Part shown: positions 9,117 through 20,814 of the stretch, piece by piece
How positions within the stretch are numbered: the stretch's first letter is position 1
Layout: each line of letters starts with the position of its first letter
Assembly: GCA_905221605.1 (NCBI GenBank)
Contig: CAJNDS010002224.1
Location: 583,523 to 647,522, forward strand
Direction of reading: 5' to 3'
Origin: Symbiodinium natans
Taxonomy: Eukaryota; Sar; Dinophyceae; Suessiales; Symbiodiniaceae
Length of the DNA: 64,000 bases
Notes under the pieces: model-generated
Seen by the model: the letters and a program-made list of their open reading frames with translations, nothing else
What the model was told of the DNA's origin: nothing
Databases searched by the model: none
Made by a program: the position numbers and the translations under genes

Positions 9117-9249
9117 TAAGGATGTACCCCGAAGAGGTTTCCTGAACCTTAAGATGCTCCCAAGTATGTCCACAGGGGTTTTGAGGGTTTAGGGTCCTGT
9201 TCCCAAAAATGGGCCGATGTTGTCCTTGTAAGCCCAACCCTAAACCCTA

Positions 9250-9318
9250 CACCTCAAACCCTAAACCCTAAACCCTAAACCCTAAACCCTAAACCCTAAT
9301 CCCTAAACCCTAAACCTA
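9250..9318 (-). repeat. Telomere-like tract, CCCTAAA
   Basis: Nine or so units with one CCCTAAT variant. Confidence 0.95.
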
Positions 9319-9436
9319 AACAATTTCCCAGAAGGAACATTCGATCCACCTTCCTCTATGCTTTGGGCATCTGGCTCTAGCTCCTCGCCAGCGGATATCG
9401 GGATTAGACGAACGACAAAGGCTTCTCCACCTTCCT

Positions 9437-9510
9437 AGGGTTTAGGGTTTAGGGTTTAGGGTTTAGGGTTTAGGGTCTAGGGTTTGGGGTTAGGGTTAGG
9501 GTTTAGGGGG
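9437..9510 (+). repeat. Telomere-like tract, TTTAGGG
   Basis: Seven units followed by variants. Confidence 0.95.
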
Positions 9511-9576
9511 TGTTTTTAGGGGAAAGCTCCGAACCTCAAAACAGACTGAACGAAAACTAGAACTCCAAACACATCA

Positions 9577-9672
9577 GGCGCGCCGGCAGACTACCCTGTC
9601 ACGCCCCGTCACGCGTCCGTCGAGTCCCCCGCTGTACTTCATGCCCCGAGCGTACTGGGACATCGCCGCCTA
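9577..9672. other. Exon-like island, strand uncertain
   Basis: GC-rich island open on both strands. The plus strand, after an ACACATCAG acceptor, ends TRPSSPPLYFMPRAYWDIAA and a TAA stop. The minus strand, after CACTTAG, reads AAMSQYARGMKYSGGLDGRV before a GTAGTC donor, preceded by ILMAYGFT and a TAG. Third-position GC is similarly high in both, so neither is preferred. Confidence 0.35.
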
Positions 9673-9837
9673 AGTGAAGCCATAGGCCATGAGGATTTGC
9701 GGAAGCACATTCTTCCTACAAAATAGCTCATATCATTCAACAAAATTAGCAATATAATAATCTACAAAAAGAGCAATCCAATGGTTTTTTACGTATTGTA
9801 AGTAGCTTATCTCATCATTTCCAGGCATACTCCTTGA

Positions 9838-9939
9838 CTTAGCTGTCCAGCACCTAGGGGCTTTAAAGGTTAACCTTTGGGATTCTAAGGGGAATATATT
9901 AACCCAAAAAGGTTAAAGGTTACCTACTCTACTACTAAG
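9838..9939. mobile_element. Palindromic element family E, copy 1
   Basis: A 102-base element opening CTTAGCTGTCCAGCACCTAG and closing CTACTCTACTACTAAG. It is almost identical (about four differences by eye) to 54321-54422, and clearly related to 28281-28383. It carries the palindromic core AAAGGTTAACCTTTGGG. Confidence 0.85.
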
Positions 9940-10469
9940 TTGAGAGCGAGCTGTTGGAAGATCTGCGGAGGGCCGGGGGGGGGGGGTTTTCAGGTTCAGG
10001 CGGTCCGGGGCCCGCATCCGGAGCCGCACGTGCTACGGCTTCCGGGTGTTTTTGGGGTACCTTAAACCCTAAACCCTAAACCCTAAACCCTAAACCTATA
10101 GGAAGATCCATGCAGGGCTTGCAAAGCCAGAGCATCCAGAATGAATTTGGGGGGGGGGGGGGGTATGATGGCTGTGTATCTTGAGGACCAGATGAGCCCT
10201 ACGCTTGGGGCCACATACCCTATGCTGATATTATATTATTATAATCCCCACTCAGGTGATGTGGACCATAAACCCTTTAGCCTTTCGTCCCCAAGGTAGG
10301 GATTACAAGCGGATCATGGGAGCTAGTGGTAGTTGTTTAGGCTCCAGCGCTAAGCTCCCGGCCAAGCTGATGACCAGCATCGTGTCTGCACTCATCACCG
10401 TGACCTCGGCATGTGACTTGAGTTTGTGCACTGTTGGGGGAAGGCAGGGTGGGCAGTTCCCTTTGAAAC

Positions 10470-10521
10470 GCGGACTTGATAGAAGCTACTTCAAAGCGGA
10501 CCTGATAGAAGCTACTTCAAA
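10470..10521 (+). repeat. Two tandem 26-bp units
   Basis: GCGGACTTGATAGAAGC plus ten further bases is repeated once with a single T to C change. It lies at the end of an unassigned 91-codon plus-strand open frame (10256-10531) that resembles no known family. Confidence 0.85.
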
Positions 10522-10852
10522 GCCCATGTAGTACACGCAACCCCAACCCCAAAACCCTTAAGCCAAAGACCCTAAAACCCTCGAAGCGGTTCCTATACCT
10601 CGAGGCTTCGAGCCCTAAAACCCTCCGTTCGGGAGTACCTTATGTTGGGATCAGGAAACAAAACCGAGGGGGGCTTTTGCCAAACCCTAGCCCCAAACCC
10701 TGTAGGCCCCAAAGCCTAAGCCTTTTAGACCCTAGACCCTAAGCCTTGTAGACCCTAACCCTAAACCTTGTAGACCCTCAACCGCAAATCCTAAACCCTA
10801 AACCCTAAACCCTAAACCCCAAACCCTAAACCCTAAACCCTTTGAGTTTCAC

Positions 10853-10967
10853 GTACTCAGCATGCGGCGATGCCCCACGGCCGCCAGACGCACTGGAACA
10901 GCGCGAGGGAGGTCGCACCTCAATTTTTGGCGATGTTTGGGTGTTTACTTTGAGCTCTCGGGCTGAT
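10853..10967 (-). CDS. Possible pair of small exons, unassigned
   Basis: Minus strand: a 19-base piece (10949-10967; acceptor TGGTTTTCAG, donor GTAAAC) and a 40-base piece (10853-10892; acceptor CTGTTCCAG, donor GTGAAA). One phase-compatible reading is ISPRAQMRLAAVGHRRMLST. The splice signals are good but the pieces are tiny. The plus strand is also open here, so this is tentative. Confidence 0.25.
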
Positions 10968-12097
10968 CTGAAAACCAGTTTTTGCATAGTAAAGATGCTA
11001 ATTGTTTTGGGGAATAGGGTTGGTTTAGGGTTTAGGGTTTAGGGCTAGGGCGTACGGTTTAGGGTGCACGGTTTAGGGTACCAAAAACCGAAGAATCCAG
11101 AAACCTGCGACACGCCCAAACAAAAACGATCTTGAGGGGGTTTATGAGGGTGCAGGGCCTTTTTGAGCTAGCCTAGAGCCTCTAAAGCTACAAACCCCAT
11201 AAAGCCCACCCCTGGGGCAAAGGATCCATTCAGCCATACAGTAGATACCTTAGACACAATGGGGCATAATGTCTGAAACCGACAAGCCGTGTAAACGTCT
11301 AAGCCCTGCACACCCTAGACCTCAAAGCCTAACCCACGAAAACCCTAAACCCTAAACCCTAAACCCCAAACCCTAAACCCTAACCCCAAACCCTAAACCA
11401 CCCTAAGCCCTAAAAGCCCTCGAGGTGGTGAGAGGCCGACGCGACGTAACCTCGGCGATGCGGAAGATGAACACACCCCACCTCCAAGGGAAAGCGGGCT
11501 GTTTAGGGTTTAGGGTTTAGGGTTTACGGTTTAGGGTTTAGGGTATAGGCTAAAGAAAAAATACTGGACAAAAACCGCCCTCGGGCTTCAGAGATTTCAT
11601 GGCTAAGGGCGGGGAGCAGTTGTGGGAAGGGGGGGCAGGATGGAGGGGCTGGATGGCTGCTTGAAGGGTGGTGGCCATCAAAAACACATCAGAATTTAGA
11701 CCCTACAATTACAAGCCGCACATGGACACTTGCCGGTGAGATAGATGGCATCTCGCCCTCGGGGGGAGGTGGGGGGAGGTGGGTGAGGTGGGGGAGGAGG
11801 GTCCCCTTTATCGGTACCTTTTCAGTCCCTCCGAATAACCCGAATTGGCCCCTTAAGCCGAAACCCTAAATCCTACTAAATTGAATCAAAACTGAAAACC
11901 GCGCCTAGAGTCTAAACACCAAAAGACTCCCCAAACTCGATCAACAACCCTCTAAACCTGGGAATCTGTTTACATACAGTTTAGTAGTTAACTATCCCTT
12001 AAACTAGTATAGGTCTAACACATAAAACCGCAGGTGAAGGGAGTTCCAGGAAGTCGCAATTAAACCACCACAAACGTCCCGCAACAAGGAAGACAAC

Positions 12098-12184
12098 AAC
12101 CCTAAACCCTAAACCCTAAACCCTAAACCCTAAACCCTAAACCCTAAACCCTAAACCCTAAACCCTAAACCCTAAACCCTAAAT
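12098..12184 (-). repeat. Telomere-like tract, CCCTAAA
   Basis: Twelve clean units. Confidence 0.97.
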
Positions 12185-12229
12185 GCAGTCCGCGGCGCCA
12201 CTTGGCACTCGCCCCGCGGCAGTAGCCGG

Positions 12230-12325
12230 GCCTCATGGCCAGGGATGGAGCTTTAGGGTTTAGGGTTTAGGGTTTAGGGTTTCGGGTCTAGGGTTTAAGG
12301 TGTAGGGTTGCCTCATAGCCAGGGA
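12230..12325 (+). repeat. Telomeric tract between 16-bp direct repeats
   Basis: GCCTCATGGCCAGGGA (12230-12245) recurs as GCCTCATAGCCAGGGA (12310-12325), 15 of 16 identical, around a TTTAGGG tract with variants. A second short tract follows the right copy, so a local duplication of flank plus tract is an alternative to a simple insertion. Confidence 0.7.
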
Positions 12326-12800
12326 GCATGTTGAGCTGATTGGGGTTCAGGGTTTAGGGTTTCGGGTTTAGGGCTCGGAGGACAGCTTGCTGAGGGAGGA
12401 CCTGAGATACCAAAGTCTCTCAAAAGTTCCATCCGTTACTTACTTTGGGACTACCCTAAACCCTATAAACCCCTATCAACCCTCTCAGCCCTATAAACCC
12501 TAAACCTTCAATCCTGTAAGGTCTAAACAGAACTCTAAACCCTAAACCATGTAAGCCCTTACTAAACCCTCAACCCTCATCCCGCATGTGGGCTTAGGGT
12601 GCTCAACAACCGCCTTCAAACACCTGTATACTCCCCTTAGAACCTCAAGAAAAAATATGTTTAATATCCTCTTAGTTTTTATATGAACAAAAAATGATTC
12701 TCAAGGGGGATACAGACCAAGCTTGAGATGTGTTTTCTTCCAATGGAAGGGACGAAGGGACTCTCCGAAACGCAGTGAGTTTAGGCTGGGGGATGTAGCA

Positions 12801-14160
12801 TACAGAGGGTGGTTGCAGACGGCACCTTACTCTATGCCTCACTGCCAGGCTATCAGTCGGTTAGAGTTTCACGTTTAGGGTTCCAAGGTACTTTCTTGCA
12901 ATATTCCACTGAACATGACATTGCTCACCCACCGCAAACTCAGGGCTTAGGCCGCCTCCCTACAGTGGGAGGGCGGTACGCAAACACCTCGAACTCGATG
13001 AGGCGAGCCGACCCAGGTCGTTCGCCCGCCTCCCAGACCCCCCTCCTGGAGGCTGATATCTGCTTGCAAGCAACCCAACCCTTAAAGCACTTGAAGACAC
13101 GAGAACCAGAAAAATCATGGGGCCATTTCATTTCTGCCATGAAAACCCGTGCATAGCTACTACTGGAAGCGGCCACTTTTTCCCGAATCCTGGGTGCACC
13201 TACCCCTCCCGGCCCCCGGCCACCCAAATCCTCCACCCCTGGAAGAAAAAGGAAGTTGGATGGCAGTGCTACGGTGTGGGGTGGGAAAACGTGTTAGATG
13301 GCCCTCGCCCTGAACCCGAAACTGCAATTCAATCTGGGTCTGGGGTCTGTCTGTGTCCGCAATGTGGGGGAAAGGTCTGCAAACCCTAGATCCCACCTGA
13401 ACCTCCCCAAGACGGACCCCTTTGACCCTTTGACAAGGGTCTCTACAAAGAAGGCACCTTCTTGGGTTTGGGGTTGTGGGTCTGAGTTGTAGGGTTGGGG
13501 GCTACAAGAGAACCTCACTGGGTGGGCAGTATGTGAACCCCAAAACCGCAACATCCCGGGCTCCCGGCACTTTGACTAAGAGCTCTCCACCGTCGTACCT
13601 GGGCCCAGATGCATCGTCACAAGTCCCCACACAAATTGAGTAGTGGCTAGCGCGTTGAGCTTGGGAGCGCCCGAAACCCTACCCCCTAAACCATAGACCC
13701 TGAACCTCTGAGTATAGCAGTTACTGAGACCTCATAGGAACGGTCCACCACACTATGGGGCGCATCTATTTAAGAAGGCACCACGAACCCCCAACATGCT
13801 CAGGGCTCTTCGCCCTCAAAGAATTCTATGGGAGTACCCTCATCCTAAAGACCCTCACTGCTATACTCACCTTACAACCGTTAAAACCCAAGTGTTGAAG
13901 GTTCGTTTGGGCTTAACGAAAATGAAAGACACTCATGCTTCCTCAAAAAACTATAGATTGAGCCCTCACTTGAAAATACCCTCTATTTAGCAACCCAAAA
14001 TCTTCACGCTGTCATGATCCATACGCCCTCACCCCATCATAGAGGGAGGGCCAGAGACTTAGCTGCTGAGTTCATAAGCCCCCCCCCAAAAAAAAACAAA
14101 AAAGTGTAGACTTTTGGTTTTGTAGAGATTCTAGTGTCCCAAAACTAAGGAGAAGATGCT
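12801..14160. other. Unique region with unassigned open frames
   Basis: Almost free of telomeric tracts. The minus-strand frame at 12940-13236 includes ARVFMAEMKWPHDFSGSRVF and RGVWEAGERPGSARLIEFE, the latter set between a CCTCCAG acceptor and a GTGTTT donor. The plus strand is open at 12809-13156. No protein family is recognised in 12.8-13.6 kb. The 13.6-14.16 kb part shows nothing coding-like. Confidence 0.4.
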
Positions 14161-14165
14161 GTCAG

Positions 14166-14269
14166 TTAAATAACGCAGTTGAGGCGGCGCATGATCATCA
14201 TGATGATGCCGGTCGCGTAGGCAGGGGGTGTCAAACTACAGCAGCATCAATAATTGCCAACTTTGTCCC
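14166..14269 (-). CDS. Possible exon remnants, unassigned
   Basis: On the minus strand a GGGATTGTCAG acceptor opens GTKLAIIDAA before a GTAGTT donor (14240-14269). About ten bases further on, another frame reads TPPAYATGIIMMIMRRLNCV and stops at TAA (14166-14168), a hydrophobic tail. The gap is too short for an intron, so these may be pieces of a decayed gene or chance. Confidence 0.2.
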
Positions 14270-15215
14270 CTGACAATCCCGAGAAGGCTTAGACCCGTTC
14301 CTTTTGATTGGGTACCCAAATTCCCTAGTACAGATCCTGACATACCCCAGATGGGTATGTAGTGCATATGCATAGGCCTCTGGGTAGTTTATTATTATCA
14401 TTATTATTAATTATTTTCATTTTATTTATTTATCTTTAATGTTTCCATTTTTTTTTTTTGGGGGGGGGGGGGCTTTGTTTGCCAGGATACTTGTCCAGCG
14501 CGCTGAAGGCGTACCCTGGCCATGGACATTGGCTTGAGGGGCCTTGTGGATCTCACCTTATGAACCCTCAACCCTCAACCCTACCCACCCTAAACCCTAA
14601 AATCCCAGGGACTCTAAGAAACAAAGGTACACTCTTTTTTTTGCGGAGGCAGATGCCAAGATAGGTTTCTAAGCTTTTGGGTTGGGATGCAGCCCCCTTG
14701 TACTAACTAACAGCCCGTTGTGGTCTGCTGCATACACTTTGGGGGGGAGTTGTCGTTTAAGTTTTCGGGTTGGGATGTTGCACCCTTATACTAATGTCCT
14801 GAATAGGGATGATAGCACCCCGTGTTATAATCCCTACTAAGGACGGTTAGTCTCAGGGGGAACATCCCAAGTTTCGGGTGTAGGGCTTGTCAAAAACCAA
14901 GGCTTCATGGAACAGGACGCTGCCACTCATTGGCGCAGGCCATCCCCCCAAAAAAAACCGAGGTTGCGCCCTGCAGCAGTGGAATTGTGGGGTTTTGGGT
15001 TTAGCGGGCTTATAGGGGATTGGGGTTTGAGGAGGGTTGAGGGTTTAGGGTTTAGGGTTCAAAGCACCATTAGCTTAGGAAAAAGACGTCCTGAAATCAC
15101 ACTGAGCACTAGAGCGAGTGGCCAGGCCTATGGATATGAAGGACAGGGCCTCGCAGCTGCGAGAGCTTCCAGGGGCTTGACTACAGAAGTAGCAGAGTTG
15201 GGGGTGCTCAAGGTA
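14270..15215. other. Intergenic-like region with microsatellite, T/G run and family I element
   Basis: A TTA-rich run (14390-14440) leads into T-run then G-run (14449-14472). Family I element at 14770-14870, with a half-related fragment at 14690-14740. No supported gene. Confidence 0.55.
14770..14870. mobile_element. Palindromic element family I, copy 1
   Basis: Ends TTGGGATGTTGCACCCTTAT and GGGGGAACATCCCAA, with inverted arms ATACTAATGTCCTGAATAGG and CCTACTAAGGACGGTTAG. It is the intact reference for the telomere-interrupted copy at 27181-27402. Confidence 0.8.
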
Positions 15216-15340
15216 GGTAGGGTTTAGGGTTTAGGGTTTAGGGTTTAGGGTTTAGGGTTTAGGGTTTAGGGTTTAGGGTTTAGGGTTTAGGGTTTAGGGT
15301 TTAGGGTTCAGGGTTCAGGGTTCAGGGTTCAGGGTTTAGG
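15216..15340 (+). repeat. Telomere-like tract, TTTAGGG then TTCAGGG
   Basis: About thirteen TTTAGGG units, then four TTCAGGG units, then return to TTTAGGG. Confidence 0.97.
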
Positions 15341-15499
15341 GGGCCCAAGCACCGAATTTCAAGCTGAGACTGCAAACAGTGACGGGAAAGGGAAGGGTAC
15401 GGAGAAGAAAGGAGAAGCTGGGGTTTAGGGTTTAGGGTTTAGGGTTCAGGCTGGGTTCAGGGTTTAGGGAGCTTCACTTGGGTCCGGTGGGAAGTCGAG

Positions 15500-15692
15500 C
15501 GGCCAAGAGAGAGCGAGAGAGAGCGAGAGAGAGTTGGAATTGGGTTAGGGTTTAGGGTTTAGGGTTTAGGGTTTAGGGTTTAGGGTTTAGGGTTTAGGGT
15601 TTAGGGTTTAGGGTTTAGGGTTTAGGGTTTAGGGTTTAGAGAGAGAGAGAGAGAGAAGGAAGATAGGGAGAAAGAGCGAGAGAGAGAAGGAA
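15500..15692 (+). repeat. (GA)n microsatellite split by a telomeric tract
   Basis: GAGAGCGAGAGAGAG at about 15506-15533, then about fourteen TTTAGGG units (15545-15640), then GAGAGAGAGAGAGAGAAGG and more GA repeats to 15690. The same repeat type on both sides fits insertion of the telomeric tract into a GA run. Confidence 0.85.
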
Positions 15693-16440
15693 GCGCCTGC
15701 CCTTTTCCGTCAACCTAAACAAAATGGCAGGCAGGCATGAGGGCCCCGCAAAAGGAATCAGAAGTTAGGCGCCGACCTAGACACAACAGTGTCCTTAGCG
15801 CCTAAAGACCCAAACAAAAAGGGGACGAAAAGAGGGGTGCGCTTTTCTGGGGTCCTGACAATGAGGATTCTCGTATTTGGGAGTACGCTCCTGCACAAGT
15901 TTAGGGCACGTCTAGGCATCGAAATTGTATCCTGTTCTTCTAAGCCCCAGAACCAACCAAAACAAAAAAACAAAAAAAAACAGATCCGAAAGCCCCACCT
16001 GAGATTATAGGGTCCATAAAAGGAAGGGGCTTCATGGGTGGTAGGTACGTCAGGAAGCTTCGGGAAGCTGAGGGAGCCTTCGGGAGTCGTAAGTGCTAGG
16101 GATGTTTGGGGTACATGCCAAAAAAACCCTAACCCTAAACCCTGCACTCTAAACCCTAAACCCTAAACCCTAAACCCGAAACCCTAAACCCTAAACCCTG
16201 CTTGAACGCCCCTTCCCTTAAGGAACATAGAGTTCTGCTCCGAGGCCCGGACGATGGACGAGTACAGGTCGACCTGTTTCACGGTTCAGGGTTCAGGGAT
16301 GTTCGATCTTGGGGGTTCAGGGTTAGGGTTTAGGGTTTAGGGTTTAGGGTTTAGGGTTTAGGGTTTAGGGTTTAGGGTTTAGGGAATAGGGCTTCGGGTT
16401 TCGGGTTTCGGGTTTCGGGTTACGGGTTTAGGGCTTAGGG

Positions 16441-16510
16441 TTGGGAATGTCACCCTTATACTTACAGTCTTAACAGGATCCCCATTAGGGACTGTGAGTA
16501 TAACCCAAGT
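16441..16510. mobile_element. Palindromic element family I, short copy
   Basis: TTGGGAATGTCACCCTTATA with ACTTACAGTC and inverted GACTGTGAGTATAACCCAA. It follows directly on a telomeric tract. Confidence 0.65.
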
Positions 16511-18529
16511 TCAGGGTGCTTTTGAACCCAAAACCGGCAGCCAAGAGGCAGAACTGGGTGGGCCTTTAAACTCTTTGAAAAATGGTTTCATATAGGGGCG
16601 CCCAAGGCACAACCCTGAACCCTAAATCCTGAACCTTAAACCCTAAACCCTGAACCTTAAACCCTAAACCCTAGACCCTGAACCCTAAACCCTAAACACT
16701 AAGCCCTAAACTGCACATGCGAAAATCCCAGTGGGCTGCTGCAGAGTGTGGGGGGGAATCCACCGTAGCTAGTGTCATTCATAAGTACCACCCCCTCCCC
16801 TCCTCTAGCAAAAAAAACACAAGTAGGGTTTTGGACTCTGGGAGGATGCCCTAAAATAATAGCAATGCTGTTTAGGGTTTAGGGTTTAGGGTTTAGGGTT
16901 TAGGGTTTAGGGTTTAGGGTTTAGGGTTTAGGGTAGGGTTTAGGGTTACCCCCCCCCCCCCCCACAACAATACACCCCCCCCCCCCCCCCTCCCCCCTCA
17001 AAAACAAGAAACTGCAAAAGACGAATGGCCCGAAATTTAGAGCAACCTTCGCTTCCCGCCTTGTCGGCAAAGGACAGGGATGAGAAAACCACCGCCTCGG
17101 TTGGGGAGGCTCGGACAAGGAGTCTAAGGTTTTTTTTGTTTTTTTGTTTTTTTTTGTTTGTTTTTTTTTTTTTTTTTGGGGGGGGGGTTAGGGCTTAGGG
17201 TTCGTTTAGGTTTAGGGTTCAGGAGTTTAGGGTTTACGGGTTTAGGGGGTTTAGGGGGGTTTAGGGTGTAAGGGGCTTATCTTTACACAGTACATCCACA
17301 CTCTGAACAAAATTTCAGGCTTCGTAGCGCAATAGCATGTAGAAAGGGGACATGGTTCGGAAGCGAAGGGATAGGACAAGCCAACCTTGGGCATGCTCAC
17401 TGTGCGGAAACCCTAAACCCGTACCCTAAACCCCGAACCCCAAACCCTAAACTCTAAGGAAGAAACACCGAGACACCCTAGGCTCCAAGAAGCCTAACCC
17501 TTGGCTTTGCTTCGCCCCTTCTAGGGTCTCTAGTATGGAAATCTTGCATCGTTTACCGCACTACAACAAGGTTTAGGGCTTAGGATTTGGGTGCTACGGT
17601 GTCGGGGTGTTAGGGTTGAGTTGGATCACCTCCTACTTCCAATCCACCCAAGTCCTCGCCCCCATAAGTACCGCGCGTAGGTCTGCACAAACGCGGACAC
17701 TGCGGACCTGGTCCCGAAGGCATCACAAATGCCATGAAAAGGGATTAGGTTTAGGGTTTAGGGTTTAGGGTTTAGGGTTTAGGGTTTAGGGTTTAGGGTT
17801 TAGTGTTTAGGGGGTTCAGGGGGCCCTCTTGCGTAGTACTGCTTATGTACCTTATGACTCCAGTTATAGTTCGGGGGACTCCCTAGAGGCGCTCAACAAA
17901 GGACCTACCCTTTGCCTTAGAGTTTAGGCTTTAGGGCTTAGGGCTTAGGGTTGCGGGATTTTGAGGCTTAAGGTCAACGCGCTATATACGTATTTAGGGC
18001 CCCATTATGAAGATGTGTCGTTCAAAGCCTTGGGTTTGGGGGTTTCGGGTTTGGAGTGCCTACAGCTCGATGGCCACCCTGGTAGGGCATAGGGATGCTT
18101 CAGGTTTTTGGGAGGAGTATCTGTTGTTGAATGTGTAGGGTTAGGGTTTTTGAGTTTAGGGGTCGTCCGGGGGTGTTTTGGGTTTCGGGTCCCTCAAAAC
18201 CCTACAGTAAACTCTAGAATGTTGGAACATGGTTCAAGGATGATTTGAGCTGGGATCCCTTTAGTATACTTGTCAAAATACGAGGATAAGGATTTTCCAA
18301 CTTTTTGGGGTTTACTGTAGTCCCTAAACCCGAAATCCTAAACCCTAAACTCCCTAAACCCTAAACCCTAAACCCTAAACCCTGAACCCCTAAAACTTTG
18401 ACGAGCTGGGAAGCAGGCTCAAGCACTGACTCGGCCAAGGTCGATATGAAGAGGAACCGGTGTTTCACCTGTTTGTTGTTTTTTTTTGTTTTTGTTTTTT
18501 TTTTTTTTTTTTAATTTTTAGCCTATAGA

Positions 18530-18668
18530 CCCTAAACCCTAAACCCTAAACCCTAAACCCTAAACCCTAAACCCTAAACCCTAAACCCTAAACCCTAAAC
18601 CCTAAACCCTAAACCCTAAACCCTAAACCCTAAACCCTAAACCCTAAACCCTAAACCCTAAACCTAAG
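18530..18668 (-). repeat. Telomere-like tract, CCCTAAA
   Basis: About nineteen uninterrupted units, preceded by an A/T-rich run (TTAATTTTTAGCC). No direct repeat at the edges. Confidence 0.98.
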
Positions 18669-19022
18669 CGGGGGGGTTGGAGCACAGGCTCATCAAGTGC
18701 GTCTTGGGATCTTGGGGTTCGTTGGTAGGGCTTACAGGCCAGCTTTCGGGTTTCGGGCTGCAAAGTTTAGGGTTTAGGGTTTAGGGTTTAGGTTTAGGGT
18801 TTAGGGTTTAGGGTTTAGGGTTTAGGGTTTAGGATTTGGGGTTTGGGGTGTAGGGTTGAGGGTTTGGGGTTTAGGGTTTAGGGGTTAGGGGGGGTTTTGG
18901 GATGAGCGTCCGGGCTTGTTAGGGCTCTTGTTTACTACTTGTGGTCGGGATTTCGGGTGGTTAGTTGTTTCTTTCGTATAGCAACTGCTCCTGAGCCTTG
19001 CGACCGCTGTCACTCATGAACC

Positions 19023-19096
19023 TCATATAGACTCCTTAATCATATAACTACAAAGGGACCATGAGGGAACTACGATTAGAACTTATTCCGACCCCT
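19023..19096 (+). mobile_element. Family C element fragment running into telomeric repeats
   Basis: ACTACAAAGGGACCATGAGG and ATTCCGACCCCT match the right half of family C (compare 27775-27878). The terminal CCCCTATA is replaced by CCCCTAAACCCTAAA. Confidence 0.6.
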
Positions 19097-19690
19097 AAAC
19101 CCTAAACCCTAAACGCTAAACCCTGAGTTAGGCAGGTGGAGATTGCCGCACTCCTGGGCAAGACGTGGCTGGGCCCCCCACCCCCATCGTCAAAGAGAGC
19201 ATCGACAAGTACGTGACCTGAGCATAGGGTTTAGGGTTTAGGGTTTAGCACTAAATCCTGTCCAAAACCCTAAGCGCATCGGTGGCTCACTTCTCCCGCA
19301 GAACTGCCGACACTCTTATGTGTAACTCTCCTCAACCTTACTGAAAAAAAAGCGAACCCCTACGCCAGAAGCCCTAAACCCCTGCACGCTGGCAAGCAGA
19401 TTTGGTGTCATTGAAGTCCGGGCGTGTAGACCGGCAAGCGGCAGTAGCCTCAGGCAGGCAGGTCTCCAAGTGAAAGGTGAGGATTTGACCCAACAAACCC
19501 AAACAGCAGACCACTAAGACCCCCCAAAAGCACTAAACCCCAAAGCCTCGTCTGGAGACCACGAAAACCCTGAAGCCTAAACCCTAAGCCCTAAACCCTG
19601 AACCCTAAACCCAACCCTCCCAACCCCCCTCTCAAGTGGAGTTCTCATCCCAATACACCGTTCGCTGTGGTGCGGTTCCAACGACCAGAC

Positions 19691-19804
19691 AGGAGAACCC
19701 TAAACCCTAAACCCTAAACCCTAAACCCTAAACCCTAAACCCTAAACCCTAAACCCTAAACCCTAAACCCTAAACCCTAAACCCTAAACCCTAAGCCGAG
19801 GAGA
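19691..19804 (-). repeat. Telomeric tract with 6-bp direct repeat
   Basis: AGGAGA at 19691-19696 and 19799-19804 flanks fourteen CCCTAAA units. A 6-base match is weak evidence of target duplication on its own. Confidence 0.7.
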
Positions 19805-20750
19805 TCTGCCCGAAAAGAACCCGAACTGCCCAAAACTCCCAAACACCAAGGCCTAAACCGCTAAACCCCAAACCGGAAGCCCTGAGCCCAAACCCCAAAT
19901 CCTACATCCTAAACTAGTTCATGGTCGGGCTAGCATTAAAAACTAAACTTGTATTCCTCATCGAGTTTAAGTACCCTTAAACATGTAAAATGTTACCCCA
20001 CTATGACAAAGTAAGCCCTAAACCCAAAATCCTAAGCCTAAAGCCTAAATCCTAAATCCCAAACCCTGAACCCTAAACACCAAACCCCAAACCACAAGCC
20101 CTAAACCCTAAATTCTAAACCCTAAACCCTAAACTCTGAACCCTAAACCCCAACTCCACAGCCCGGTCTGGGTGAAGGGCAGCCCGACCATCAAGACTTG
20201 CCAGCCAGGCCTTAGTTGGGTTCTCAGGGTCATTACCTGGGTTTAGGGTTCAGGGTTTGGGGTTTAGGGCTAGGGTTTAGGGTTTAGGGTTTAGGGTTTA
20301 GGGTTTAGGGTTTAGGGTTTAGGGTTTAGGGTTTAGGGTTTAGGGTTTAGGGTGTAGGGTTTAGGGTTTGCAACTTCAGGCCTTCAGGGTGTTCTGTAGG
20401 TTTACAGCGACCCTAAACCCTGAACCCTGAACCCTAAACCCTAAACCCTAAACCCTAAACCCTAAATAGTCAGCAGCTGAGGGGTCAGGCTTTGGGAACT
20501 CGGGTTTGTGGCTTGAGTGTTTAACAGGGGAGGGCGGTTTCGCGATTCAGGATTCACATTCGGGACACCCTACTACATAGTATGTAGGGTTTAGGGTTTA
20601 GGGTTTAGGGTTTAGGGTTTAGGGTGTAGGGTTCTAGTAGGACTTTCGTTTTCAGGGTAGACTTTCCCACAAGCAGGCCTCTGCAAGGGGTACTTCCCGC
20701 CAACAGCTGCAAAATCGCATCAGGAGGAGCCCTTCTAGCTCAGCGGCAAT

Positions 20751-20814
20751 CTGCGAAACCCCAAACCCTAAACCCTAAACCCTACACCCTAAACCCTAAA
20801 CCCAGACCCTGCGA
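20751..20814 (-). repeat. Telomeric tract with 6-bp direct repeat
   Basis: CTGCGA at 20751-20756 and 20809-20814 flanks six CCCTAAA-type units. Confidence 0.65.

Larger units (their letters stand above)
7760..9570. other. Degenerate G-rich repeats and palindromic elements, no gene
   Basis: Includes an A-rich run at 7790-7880, TTTAGGGG-type repeats at 7910-8090, elements at 8436-8557 and 8962-9116, and telomeric tracts at 9250-9318 and 9437-9510. A partial element resembling 330-425 lies at 8600-8690. An 11-base repeat TCCACCTTCCT occurs near 9347 and 9427 without an obvious insertion between. Confidence 0.55.
9940..12800. other. Mixed telomeric and unique sequence
   Basis: Contains telomeric runs (10064-10100, 10790-10842, 11340-11400, 11502-11545, 12098-12184), a G-run at 10147-10164 and degenerate C-rich heptamers. 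A minus-strand piece near 11432-11490 reads FPWRWGVFIFRIAEV next to a GTTACG donor-like site and might be an exon. The rest shows no supported gene. Confidence 0.5.

Noticed and set aside
9347-9437. Eleven-base repeat TCCACCTTCCT as a target duplication
   Set aside because: The telomeric tract lies outside, not between, the two copies.
15758-16147. 129-codon minus-strand open frame as a gene
   Set aside because: Composition is low-complexity (FFLFFCFGWF) caused by an A-rich run, no splice context stands out and it begins in a telomeric tract.
17605-17645. Resemblance to the 3' end of bacterial-type 16S rRNA (TTGGATCACCTCCTA)
   Set aside because: The match is about 15 bases and the expected upstream helix sequence is absent; telomeric variants occupy that place. 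Treated as chance.
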